Source: Saccopteryx bilineata
Lineage: Eukaryota > Chordata > Mammalia > Chiroptera > Emballonuridae
DNA length: 64,000 bases
Reading direction: 5' to 3'
NCBI RefSeq assembly: GCF_036850765.1
Contig: NC_089493.1
Span: 269,183,034 to 269,247,033 of the forward strand
Shown: in pieces, positions 32,936-43,770 of the stretch
How the letters are laid out: each line of letters opens with the position of its first letter
Numbering within the stretch: position 1 is the stretch's first letter
The notes under the pieces: model-generated
The model's input: the letters and a program-made list of their open reading frames with translations, nothing else
Told to the model about the DNA's origin: nothing
The model's database searches: none
Program-made: the position numbers and the translations under genes

Positions 32936-33568
32936 GAAAACACACAAATGCGAAAAGAACAAAAGTTTCAAACAGCGCCGTGACCAGAGCAAGAACAAGT
33001 GGACAGAAGAAGGCTAAAGGGGCCCTCTCTACCCGTAGCACAGCAGTGAGTTCAATCTCTGAGAGTAAAGTAGCCCATCATCAGAAACCAAAGCGGGGTA
33101 GGAAATCAGGGCAAACTCCAAAGGCTATAAACTATACCATTTCTGTTTCGACCTGGTCAATGCAATTGGCAGAGAGAGTTAGCGGGGTTGAAAGATCCCA
33201 GTCCAGGAAACCAGGGCACTTTTAACTGTAGTTTGCAATAACCAGATAAATATAGTATGTTCAACCCTCTACCTGCGGGCAGATTCATGTCTCAGGGGTC
33301 TAGAACTGATGTGCTCATCAGATCCTATTTTTGAAACTCTCCAGGAGTGAAATCCCCAAACCTTCCCAACTGACTCTTTCTAGCTTAACTATATTAATTA
33401 AAGCCTAATAATAAGCATATCTTGGCAGTCAAGATGAACAGAACTCTAAAAATCCAAAGGGCACCAATGCAAGTGGAACTTTCAGGTCAGGTCTACTGAA
33501 GGTTATGGTCATCAACTAACTAGAAAGCACACTGAACCTGGGAGTGCATCCTCAGCCACTGAAACGGA
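32936..33568. other. Unique sequence; short basic open frame not called
   Basis: An 81-codon frame (32980-33225) is rich in Lys, Arg and Ser. It has no recognised family and no promoter or splice context, so I leave it uncalled. Confidence 0.35.
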
Positions 33569-34198
33569 CTGTATTTCTTCATGTATAAGACACACCTTTT
33601 TTTGAAAAATTTTGGGCCCTGGCCGGTTGGCTCAGCGGTAGAGCGTCGGCCTAGCGTGCGGAGGACCCGGGTTCGATTCCCGGCCAGGGCACGCAGGAGA
33701 AGCGCCCATTTGCTTCTCCACCCCTCCGCCGCGCTTTCCTCTCTGTCTCTCTCTTCCCCTCCCGCAGCCAAGGCTCCATTGGAGCAAAGATGGCCCGGGC
33801 GCTGGGGATGGCTCTATGGCCTCTGCCTCAGGCGCTAGAGTGGCTCTGTTCGCAACATGGCGACGCCCAGGATGGGCAGAGCATCGCCCCATGGTGGGCG
33901 TGCCGGGTGGATTCCGGTCGGGCGCATGCGGGAGTCTGTCTGACTGTCTCTCCCTGTTTCCAGCTTCAGAAAAATGCAAAAAAAAAAAGAAAAATTTTGG
34001 GTCTAAAAACTGAGTGCGTCTTATACAGTGGTGGTTGATTTTTTTTACTGGCATTTTCCACCCTTTCACGCTTGTTGAGGTGTTGTATAAATTTTATGAT
34101 GAATAAAACTTAAATTCAATAACTTTATGTAATACTTTTATTTTTTTCAAATTTCGGGCTGCAACATGAAGGTGCGTCTTATACATGGGGAAATACGG
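33569..34198. mobile_element. MITE with GTATAAGAC-bearing inverted ends, carrying a SINE
   Basis: The left end CTGTATTTCTTCATGTATAA and GACACACCTT matches the reverse complement of the right end (CCGTATTTCCCCATGTATAA, GACGCACCTT) at 27 of 30 positions. A third, internal copy of the motif (GTGCGTCTTATAC, 34013-34025) lies in the right-hand orientation. Without the SINE it is roughly 240 bp. No clear target duplication or superfamily call. Confidence 0.7.
33615..33988 (+). mobile_element. tRNA-derived bat SINE, family A, well preserved
   Basis: The head GGCCCTGGCCGGTTGGCTCA has box A (TGGCTCAGCGGTAGAGCG) and box B (GGTTCGATTCCC). The body carries TCCATTGGAGCAAAGATGGC and GTGGGCGTGCCGGGTGGATT, and it ends CAGCTTCAGAAAAATGC plus an A-tail. 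The 13 bp duplication GAAAAATTTTGGG flanks it (33604-33616 and 33989-34001), inside the MITE at 33569-34198. Frames of 85-145 codons overlapping it are SINE artefacts. Confidence 0.95.
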
Positions 34199-34440
34199 TA
34201 ACGGTCATTGCACTGGTCGCTAGCAAGCTAGCACCGCAGCACAACACACCCAGCAAGGTTGTCAGTATCCCAGGATGATCGGAGTCAGAAAAGAGTCCCT
34301 TAAAGGAATCCACGTAAAACAAGGACCTAAATCACAGTGGGAAGAGTGAAGAGACCTGAAAAAATAACCTGAAAATGTATGAAGAGATGATTTTGTTTTA
34401 TATTTAATGAAATACAGGTTAAAGTTCTAAGCATGTTTTT

Positions 34441-34639
34441 TTTTAATTTTTTTTTTAATTTATTCATTTAAGAGAGGAGAGAGAGACAGAGAGGGAGAGA
34501 GAGACAGAAAGAGAGAAGGGGGGAGGAGCAGGAAGCATCAACTCCCATATGTGCCTTGACCAGGCAAGCCCAGGGTTTCAAACCCGCGACCTCAGCATTT
34601 CCAGGTCGACGCTTTATCCACTGCGCCACCACAGGTCAG
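34441..34639 (-). mobile_element. tRNA-derived bat SINE, short family C
   Basis: The minus-strand head GCTGACCTGTGGTGGCGCAG, box A-like GTGGATAAAGCGTCGACC and box B-like GGTTTGAAACCCTGG lead to a CT-rich body and A/T tail. The 14 bp duplication CTAAGCATGTTTTT flanks it (34427-34440 and 34640-34653). Confidence 0.88.
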
Positions 34640-34653
34640 CTAAGCATGTTTTT

Positions 34654-35408
34654 AAAGTAAAAAGCCTTTAAGAACTGGGAAGTTGGGGCACAGCAATCAT
34701 GGAAAGCCTCACTTTTACAAAACATTCCGAGGACCTCAGGTCAGGTCTCTTCTAAATCCTTTCATATTCCAGTTTTTGGTTGGGTTTTTGTTTTTTTTTT
34801 AATGTCTTGATCCTTATTTTTTCTTATTCAGTCCCTATCATTTAACTGTTACCTGTGAGGTCCTGATATGTCAGCAGAGTTGAGAGCAACCTGGGTCACC
34901 CTACCATGTCACTTTCATCACCTTTCTGAAATTCTGTGTTGTTTACAAAATTTGCCATTTCCATTTGCTTTTGATTTACACAGGTCCTGCCAAAACATAT
35001 GAAAATAGCCTGTAAACTGTCCAAATATTGATGCCATACAGGTGTGTGTTAACCAGCTCTATTTGAGTAGGGTTCAAATTTTAAAGTCTGCTAGTGAATA
35101 TTGACAACTCTTAATTCCCTAGATAAACATTTAACGATGGGTACTCTAATAATGAAAACTCCAGCAAATGGACACTAGACTTATCTAAGTGCAAATCAGA
35201 ATATATTCAATATAAAATATACCATAACCCATAAAAATGATTGCTGAAGTATACCCAGCTATTAACATTTTCTAGTCTGACTCTATGTATATGTGCTGCC
35301 AAACGAGCACTCTAGTCTGACTCTATGAATAGCAGTCTAAGCAGGTTGCATCATAAGATAAGAATTTGAGGGTGAAAACAATCTGTAGATTTGCAATGAC
35401 TGTTCTTT
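34654..35408. other. Unique AT-rich sequence with a short tandem duplication
   Basis: TCTAGTCTGACTCTATG occurs at 35271-35287 and 35311-35327, a 40 bp period partial duplication. No gene is seen. Confidence 0.45.
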
Positions 35409-35423
35409 AAGAATATTTAATAT

Positions 35424-35776
35424 AGACCCTGGCCAGTTGGCTCAGTGGTAAAGCAGCCTGCTGTATGAATGTCCTGGGTTCAATTCCCCAGTCAAGGCAC
35501 ACAAGAGAAGCAACTATCTATTTCTCTCCCCCTCCCTCTCCCCTTTCTCTCCCTCTTCCCCTCATGCAGCCAGTGGATTGATTGGTTTGAATGTCCACTG
35601 AGGATACCAATACTGAGGATAGATTGGTTGATCCGAGCACATCAGCCTCAGGTGCTAAAAAATAGCTTGATTGCTAGCATCATCCCCAGACAGTAGTTGC
35701 TGGGTGGATCCTGCTCAAGACACATGTGAGAGTCTGTCTCTCTATCTCCCCTCCTCTCATTTACAAAAACAAAAAA
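35424..35776 (+). mobile_element. tRNA-derived bat SINE, family A subtype 2
   Basis: It starts GACCCTGGCCAGTTGGCTCA, has box B GGTTCAATTCCCC, and a body with GCCTCAGGTGCTAAAAAATA and GGGTGGATCCTGCTC. The 15 bp duplication AAGAATATTTAATAT flanks it (35409-35423 and 35777-35791). Confidence 0.92.
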
Positions 35777-35869
35777 AAGAATATTTAATATGTAATATAC
35801 TCAGATTACACTGTTACAATTTTAAAAACCATGTACTACATAATCCTTGTTTCTAAAATATTATCCTTT

Positions 35870-36105
35870 ATTAAACATTTACTGTGTAGCACAGACAATA
35901 CTTTGCACTTTATATGCCTATATTATTTAATTATTTTAATGGCCAAAGAGAAAGGCATCCATAGCTACAAGTTACAGGTAATGAAATAAGACAGAAGTTA
36001 AACAACTTGCTGAAATGAAACACGTAACTGGTGGCAGGGGCAGAACTCAAACCCAGGTCTTTCTGACGCCAGATGCAGGTTTCTAACCACTTCCTGACAA
36101 TACAT
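35870..36105 (+). repeat. MIR SINE
   Basis: ACTGTGTAGCACAGACAATA, CTTTGCACTTTATATGCCTA, AACAACTTGCTGAAATGAAA and CAGAACTCAAACCCAGGTCT are collinear with MIR. Confidence 0.75.
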
Positions 36106-38754
36106 AGAAAGGCATCTAGAAGAATTAAACTCCTGGGCTAAGATTGCAGATGTTTTTATTCACTTCTTTGTATTTTTCTGTATTTTTTTTTTACATCTTC
36201 TAAATTAAAGGTGATTGCTTATATAATCAAAGAAAAGAAAACCAGTTTTTGCAGGAAGTTCAGGTGAGAGATTGGAGATCACCACGTGGTTTGTGGCTAA
36301 TGGAAGCTTTGTGGAGAAAAGGGAGGAAAGGGTCTGGCTGAGTAACAGCTTGAGGGAAGCCTCCCGCTGGCCAGGAGCCGTCACATGGAGGGTCTGGCAC
36401 AGCCTGTTAGTGCCGCTGACACGGACACTGCTCACTCGATGTACTGAGGAGCTCAAAAGGAATTACTGCGGGGGGGGGGGGGGGTGGAGAACACTGACTA
36501 CAGTCAAGACAAGGACACCCACCGAGTCCTATGAAGGCCAGTCGGACTGTCGTCCCCCATCCCACAGGCCCCACCCACAGCTCTGTCCTCCCCTTTGCTT
36601 CGAGGCTGACTCTATCCCGATTCAGGGCACTGAACACTGCAAAATTGCTCATGTTTTCAAGACCTCAGTTCCCCAAGAACGGGGCCCTACCTTCCCACAG
36701 ACTTCCTGGAGACTGCCTGGGGCTGTCCCAGCCTAGCTGGCTTGCTGCAATCGCTGCGTTCAGGCCAGGACTAGCTCCGCTGGGCTGCACTCTGCCGCAC
36801 AGCCGGGACCTCCCTCACCCGGACAGCCTGACCGTCTGAGCCGTCCCTGTGATCAGTTGCCATGGCTTTGTCCCCAAATTTCCTGTTGTCTGTCAATCTG
36901 TCAAAGTCTGTTCCCAAATGCTTACCCCGGGCTCTGCACAGCAGCGTGCAGGAAACTATGACATTGATCTCTCAGGACCTGGGACTCTCCCTCTCTGGCC
37001 CCAAACAAGCGAAGTGTGCCCCATAAATGTTCCCATTCTGTGAATTCTGGGCAGGCAAAACTTGAGGAACACTGATTTTAAACCCCTCTGGTGGGTTTTC
37101 TTTGTCCCCATATACCATCCCCTTCAAACCTGGTCCATCTTAGCTCAGTAGGTCTAATTCAAATAATTATGGGTAATGGTATCATTTGTTTACTGTGTAT
37201 CAGGCATTCTTCTAATTGCTTTATGTTAATATGGCTCTGAAACGTGTGGTAAGTTCTCTGGGCCTCTTTTGTTTCTCCTGGCAAATGGGGACCATGGCAA
37301 TCTCTCTGAGACCCCTTCGGTCCCTCGGTGGACATTGTGGTGCTGAGCACGGCGTTAACACACCAACTCTCGGTGCATGGTTCACAGCTTGGCACCTGCA
37401 GAGAGAGAGGGAGACCAATTTAGAAGCAGAAAAGAACGTTTTCTCTAAGATGATGTTTTCAAACCCTTCACCTAAAAAGAAATTGTTAGAATTGCCTGTA
37501 GAAGTGGAATAATAGGAGAGAGAATTGGTGTTCGGCAGGAGGAAGCAGGTTCGTGGTGAAATGGAACCTAAGAGCGATGGGGGGAATTGCAGGCAATGAG
37601 CCAGTTAGAAAATCAAGCCCAACAGTAAGAAATCAGCTTCCAAAGAGTTGCAGGTGCAGCCCAAGCCCAGAAGCATGACCGAGCCTTTCCACATAGCTCT
37701 AATCAGGGCTAATAAATAGTATTCACTCAAGGAACACAGTTCCACAGTGAGGGATGAGATTTAGTTAGTTACTGTAACACGCATTATTTCTTGGCATTTC
37801 CAGTACTCCTATGGGGGGGGGGAAAGAAAACATTGTTATTTTTCAATATACGCCTGAGTTTTGCACTCTCTCAGGCTATCATCAACCAGTTTGCATTTAT
37901 CTCAGAAGACAAGTTATCTGCCTTGAGGTCTTACCTACCAGCGCTTGGTGTTAGTATCTATCCCTGCAAGGTAGGCACAGGGGTGACAGTCAGAGCCAGT
38001 CATCCTCACCCACAAGCAGCTCACATACCATATTTCCCCTTGCAGACACTGGTAAAACTATCATGAAAAATAAGATGAAAATCAAGTGACCTCCCCTCTC
38101 TGCCACTTCATGGAGTCTCCTATTTTCCAGACTAAATCACTTGTGAGTATTGTCTCTTCTCCTCTCTGGAACAAATTATCAAATCAACTTTGCAATCGTT
38201 TGCCAGCTAATTGATACTTCCAGGCTCAGAGGTGCTGAGCATGACACCAAAAGGATCTTTTTCTTTATAGTAATATAGCACCTTTCTCTAGAGAGATCTA
38301 ACATTTGTAAATGTTAATTATTCATTAACATGCAGGTACGTCACTGCACTATAAAACTATAGATGATTTAAAATCAATAACCGTTTCTCACATAGTCACT
38401 ATCCACGCAGACCTTATGTATGTCTATGCATGCATTAGTGAGTCTTTCTCCAATGATGGTCTGAAATCACCATTGACCAACCAACAACTGGTAGGGTCAT
38501 CGTAGGAGATTTTAAAAACAGTATATGGAGAAAGATTAAGAGACTGTCAGAAGAGCTGGGGGGGTCTGTGACATTCTACCCTGAATTTCAGTTTTCTTAT
38601 TTGTAAAATAAGAAAGTCATAAATCTCTTCAGCCAGCAATATTAGGCTGTGGCACCTGCCCTATGAGCAGGACAACATTGGGAGTCGGGGGAACAGACAT
38701 TTCCTCTATGTACTTGGTCCCTGTCTTTCTCTTGCACCTCTACAATCAAATGCA
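36106..38754. other. Unique sequence, no gene seen
   Basis: G tracts lie at 36470-36484 (15) and near 37804-37813. A short MIR-like piece is at about 37145-37235 (GTTTACTGTGTATCAGGCAT). A 154-codon frame at 36272-36736 runs through the G tract and is not supported as a gene. Confidence 0.4.
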
Positions 38755-38985
38755 CCCTTCAAAGCTGATTCCTGTCTTTCTTTCTCTCTGAAGACTTATT
38801 TGACCCCATCATCTCACAGTGAACACATCCTACATGGACACTGATACCACTTAAATGCTCCACATCAGCAGAGATCATTCACTGCTGTGTGTTGTTCTCA
38901 TTGCTTTTGTATCTTGTCCAAATAACTAAATTGTAAGCACTGAATGGAAAGGATGTTTATTATGTTTTCAAACCCCAATCCTCCA
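38755..38985 (+). repeat. Possible L2/CR1-type LINE 3' relic
   Basis: CACTGCTGTGTGTTGTTCTC and TCCAAATAACTAAATTGTAA resemble decayed L2 3' sequence. Weak. Confidence 0.3.
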
Positions 38986-39264
38986 AATCATAGAATTAGC
39001 ACAGTAGGAAATCCATCCTTTGTTATTTTATCTATTTATGCTACTAGCAGTAAATTATGAAGGAGACCCTTCTGAAAATTTAGGGATCAATAGCCTCTCA
39101 CTTGCACCATGTCTAAGCCAGGACCTCCTTTGTCTCAATTGTCCATTCCTTTTGTCTCTTTCCCGAACACTCCCACCACTTTCCTCTAAGAGTATTGTCA
39201 TTACCATCATGATATTTGTCCTTTCTCTGAAATTCCTCCTTAAAAACATCTAGAGGTGGATAAA

Positions 39265-39730
39265 CTTGAAAGTGCAGGTAAAATAAAATTTAAAAATTCT
39301 AGAATAATATGAATTACCAAAATTGACCCAAGAAGAAATAGAAAAATTGAATAGTCTTATAATCGTGAAAGAAATTGACTTTGTAACTAACATTATTTTC
39401 CATAAAGGTAAAGCTAGACCCAGGTGGATTTGCAGTAAAGTTCCACCAAACAGCCAAGAAAACTGTAATTCCAATATTACATAAACTCTTTCATAGAATA
39501 TGCAATTTATTCAATTACTGTAACTTCATACCAACATCAGACAAAGATAATATTGAAAAATGAAACTCACAGGTCAGTTTCTCTCCTGAATGTTGGTGCA
39601 AAAATTGCAAACAACCTACTAGCAAAATGAATACAGCCATGTGTAAAAACAGTAATTTATAATGACTAAATTGGGACTATGCCAGAAAGGCAAAACTGAT
39701 TCAACATTCAAAAATGTATATATGTTCATC
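39265..39730 (+). mobile_element. Ancient L1 ORF2 fragment
   Basis: AAAATTGACCCAAGAAGAAA, TTCCACCAAACAGCCAAGAA, AACTTCATACCAACATCAGA and GCAAAACTGATTCAACATTC translate with breaks as the L1 ORF2 segment just before the reverse transcriptase domain. No frame survives. Confidence 0.75.
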
Positions 39731-40934
39731 TTCCCTCCCTCATCCATTCAAATCAATTCAGAGCAATTAAAATCTCACCATCTTCTCACACAGTCGCCTC
39801 ATTTCTTTCCTTTCTGTCCCGACCCACTCAACCCTGACCAAAGGCAGTGCATTCCGGGCCTGGGTTTCTTTTACAGCATTCTCACAGTCTGGGATGTTTC
39901 CCACAGGAATATTAACACCTTCAAAATGTGATTACCGAAATCTGTTGACTGTCTAATCTTTCCAGAATTTCAGGGACTTATAAGGAAATGCAATACAATA
40001 GCAGGAGGCCCATTTTCACAATATTTAGAAAAATCAATTAATCCCCAAACCAGATATGACCCTTATAGTCATTTACAATCTTAACATTAATTCCCAAGCA
40101 GAAATAATGTTTCCTAAACCCAACATATCATATCATCTAGATCCATGTCATTATCAGCTTTCAGAGATAAGGAGTCATATTAGCACAGTGAAGAGATTAA
40201 CGAAAATATAAAGGAGGAAAAATTAAGTCCACGTGGCTTCAGCTCTCACAGCATGGCAGTCAGTCATGCCAGGTATTCAAAGTTCACCGCCTATAAAGAA
40301 TGAAAGAAGAATCTCATCAACACACTATGTTTCCTATATTCTAAGAAAATACCCCTGGGAAAGAAGAAAAAGGACCAATCCTCATATCCTCCCTCAGGAC
40401 CATTTTTCTTTCAATAATCTGTGCCTGATTCCTTCCATTCCCTCTCCAACCCTGCATACCTGCACCCTAAACGTCCCTGAATGGGGCTGTGCCCAGTAGC
40501 ACGCAGCTAATCTCCATCCAAGTCCATGGCCTTATACCTCCTCTGATCCCAAGAAGCATGCACTTCTCTCTGTAGTTTTCCAAATATGAAGGTTAGGCTG
40601 ACTTATTTTGTGTAATATTTCAGTCTCTATGACTACTGTCTCATCCTGCCATTCTGGAGCCTAGGTTTATCCCACAAATGTCTGCCTCAAAGGAAAACGA
40701 GCACCTCCCCCACCTCACTCCTTAGCCTTTGCTTCCATATTTGCTCCACACCCATTTGAAAGATTTCTCAATTTCAACTGCTTCTGGAGAATTTCCCAAA
40801 CCTGCTCTCAGTCATAACATGAGCTTCAAAATCCCATAACTCTTGTCCTCTTTCAAGGTTTGAACTCCCCAGGTCGTGACAGCTCAACTTTACTTTCCCA
40901 GAACATGGGCTCAGAGGGCTTTTTAAACCTTCGA
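39731..40934. other. Unique sequence, no gene seen
   Basis: No repeat or gene recognised. Confidence 0.4.
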
Positions 40935-43330
40935 TCTGCAAGTGGGATTCATCCCATAATCACAAGGATGGTTCAACAAACATAAAACAGTTCATGTAAT
41001 ATACCATATCAACAAAGCAAAGGACAAAAACCATATGATCCTATCAATAGATGCAGAAAAGGCATTCAATAAAATACAACACAATTTTATGTTTAAAACA
41101 CTTAACAAAATGGGTATAGAAGAAAAATATCTCAACATAATAAAGGCCATTTATGATAAACCATCAGCCAACATCATATTAAATGGCATAAAACTGAGGA
41201 CTTTTCCCTTAGAATCAAGAACAAGACAAGGTTGTCCACTCTCTCCACTCTTATTCAGCATAGTGCTGGAAGTTCTAGCCAGAGCAATCAGACAAGACAA
41301 AGAAATAAAAAGCATTCATATTGGAAAAGAAGTAAAGGTTCACTTTTTGCAGATGATATGATCTTATACATCAAAAACCCCAAAGACTCCACAAAAAGAC
41401 TACTAGAAACAATAAACCAATACAGTAAGGTCACAGGATACAAAATTAATATACAAAAGTCCACTGCCTTTCTATATGCCAACAATGAAACATCAGAAAA
41501 TAAACTAAAAAAATAATCCCCTTCATGGTTGCAACAACAACAAAAAAATACCTAGGAATAAACATAATAAAGAATGAAAAGGACCTATATAATGAAAACT
41601 ACAAAGCATTGTTAAGGAAAATCAAAAAAGGTACAGTGAAATGGAAAAATATTCCTTGTTCCTGGATAGGAAGAATAAATATAGTAAAAATGACTATATT
41701 ACCCAAAGCAATATACAAATTTAATACAATTCCCATCAAAATTCCAATGTCATTTTTTAAAGGAAATGGAACAAAAAATCATCAGATTTATATGGAACTG
41801 TAAAAAACACCGAATAGCCAAAGCAATCCTAAGGAAAAAGAATGAAGCTGGGGGCATTACAATACCTTACTTCAAATTATATTATAGAGCCACGACAATC
41901 AAAACAGCATGGTACTGGCAGAAAAATAGACACTCAGACCAATGGAACAGAATAGAAATCCCAGAAATAAAACCACATATATATGGTCAAATAATTTTCA
42001 ATAAAGGAGCCAACAACACACAATGGAGAAAAGAAAGCCTCTTCAACAAATGGTGCTGGGAAAACTGGAAAGCCACATGCAAAAGAATGAAACTTGACTA
42101 CAGTTTGTCCCCTTGTACTAAAATTAATTCAAAATAGATCAAAGACCTAAATATAAGACCTGAAACAATAAATTACATAGAAGAAAACATAGGTAGTAAA
42201 CTCATGGACCTTGGTTATAAAGAGCACTTTATAAATTTGACTCCAAAGGCAAGGGAAGTGAAGGCAAAGATAAATGAATGGGACTACATCAGACTAAGAA
42301 GCTTTTGCACAGCAAGAGAAACTGACAACAAAACAAACAGACAGCCAACTAAATGGGAGATGATATTTTCAAACAACAGCTCAGATAAGGGCCTAATATC
42401 CAAAATATACAAAGAACTCATAAAACTCAACAACAACAAACAAACAAACAATCCAATAAAAAAATGGGAAGAGGACATGAACAGACACTTCTCCCAGGAA
42501 GAAATACAAATGGCCAACAGATATATGAAAAGATGCTCATCTTCACTAGCTATTAGAGAAATGCAAATCAAAACTACAATGAGATACCACCTCACACCTG
42601 TTAGATTAGTTATTATCAACAAGACAGGTAATAACAAGTGTTGGAGAGGCTGTGGAGAAAAAGGAACCCTCATCCACTGTTGGTGGGAATGTAAAGTAGT
42701 ACAACCATTATGGAAGAAAGTATGGTGGTTCCTCAAAAAATTAAAAATAGAGCTACAATATGACCTAGCAATCCCTCTACTGGGTATATACCCCCAAAAC
42801 TCAAAAACATTGCTATGTAAAGACACTTGCAGCCCCATGTTCACTGCAGCATTGTTCACAGTGGCCAAGACATGGAAACAACCAAAAAGCCCTTCAATAG
42901 ATGATTGGATAAAGATGTGGTACATATATACTATGGACTACTACTCAGCCATAAGAAATAATGACATCAGATCATTTATAACAACATGGATGGACCTTGA
43001 TAACATTATACTGAGTGAAATAAATCAGAAAAAATGAAGAATTATATGATTCCATACATAGGTGGGACATAAAAAGAGACTCAGAGACACAGACAAGAGT
43101 GTGGTGGTTATGGGAGGGTGGGGGGAGGAAGGAGAGGGAGGGGGTGGGGGAGGGGCACAAAGAAAACCAGATAGAAGGTGACGGAAGACAATTTGACATT
43201 GTGTGATGGGTATGCAATATAATCAAACATCAAAATAACCTGGAGAGGTTTTCTCTGAACATATGTACCTTGATTTATCAATGTCACCCCATTAAAATTA
43301 ATAATAAAATAAAAAAGAAATGTAAAAAAA
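40935..43330 (+). mobile_element. 5'-truncated L1 retrotransposon with broken ORF2
   Basis: L1 ORF2 encodes an endonuclease and reverse transcriptase that copies L1 (and SINE) RNA into target DNA. Here the endonuclease and ORF1 are missing. What remains starts within the reverse transcriptase. 41035-41361 carries the motif A region as [11 protein letters not shown], where L1 consensus has D in place of N. The next frame (41232-41516) carries the catalytic FADD motif near 41353, reached only after a frameshift. Further broken frames (41525-41803, 41766-42137) follow. The longest is 42204-43037, 277 codons, covering the cysteine-containing C-terminal domain ([18 protein letters not shown]). The stop is followed by a 3' UTR with a G-rich polypurine stretch (43105-43160) and an A-rich tail from about 43290. 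CATGGGC(T/A)CAGA before 40935 and after 43345 is a possible imperfect duplication. Confidence 0.93.
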
Positions 43331-43334
43331 AAAG

Positions 43335-43560
43335 AAACAAAACTCATGGGCACAGACAACAGTATTGTGATTGCCAGAGAAAAAGGGAGATGAGGGAGGT
43401 AGAAGAGGGTGAAGGAAGGAAAATGGTGATGGAGGGAGACTTGGGATGGTAAACTGTCAGTGTAATGTGCAGATGTTGTATTCTAGAATTGTACACCTAA
43501 AACCTACATAATTTTATTAATCAATGTCATGCCAGTAAATTCTATTTTTAAAAAAGTATA
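43335..43560 (+). mobile_element. Older L1 3' UTR relic
   Basis: CAACAGTATTGTGATTGCCA, GGTAAACTGTCAGTGTAATG, TTGTACACCTAAAACCTACA and TTAATCAATGTCATGCCAGT resemble the 3' end of an older L1, directly behind the tail of the younger one. Confidence 0.6.
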
Positions 43561-43659
43561 ATTAGGAAATATATTCCTGCCTTTAAAATTCATTAAGAAG
43601 AGTTAATTTGATTATATATGAGCACACAAATATATTAATTGTCAAAAAGCATTCTTTTT

Positions 43660-43770
43660 TTCTAGTTGGATTTTTTAAAAGAGCTTTTTATTTTGAAATA
43701 ATCACAGATTCACAGAAAGTTGCAGAGATAGTACAGATTGTCCTTGTGTTCTTCACCCCATTTTTCTAGT
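43660..43770. mobile_element. Ancient L1-type fragment
   Basis: TTTATTTTGAAATAATCACA and GAAAGTTGCAGAGATAGTAC match the start of the same ancient L1 non-coding region seen at 11685-13875. Confidence 0.5.

Noticed and set aside
32980..33225. 81-codon Lys/Arg-rich frame
   Set aside because: Length is within chance expectation and there is no recognised family or promoter.
33615..33690. tRNA-like sequence with box A and box B
   Set aside because: It is the head of a SINE; the acceptor stem and anticodon arm are not those of a functional tRNA and an A-tail and target duplications follow.
36272..36736. 154-codon open frame
   Set aside because: It crosses a 15-base G tract giving poly-Gly, overlaps other frames and has no recognisable family or splice context.
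42284..42925. 213-codon frame on the minus strand
   Set aside because: It is the antisense of L1 ORF2 and not a gene.
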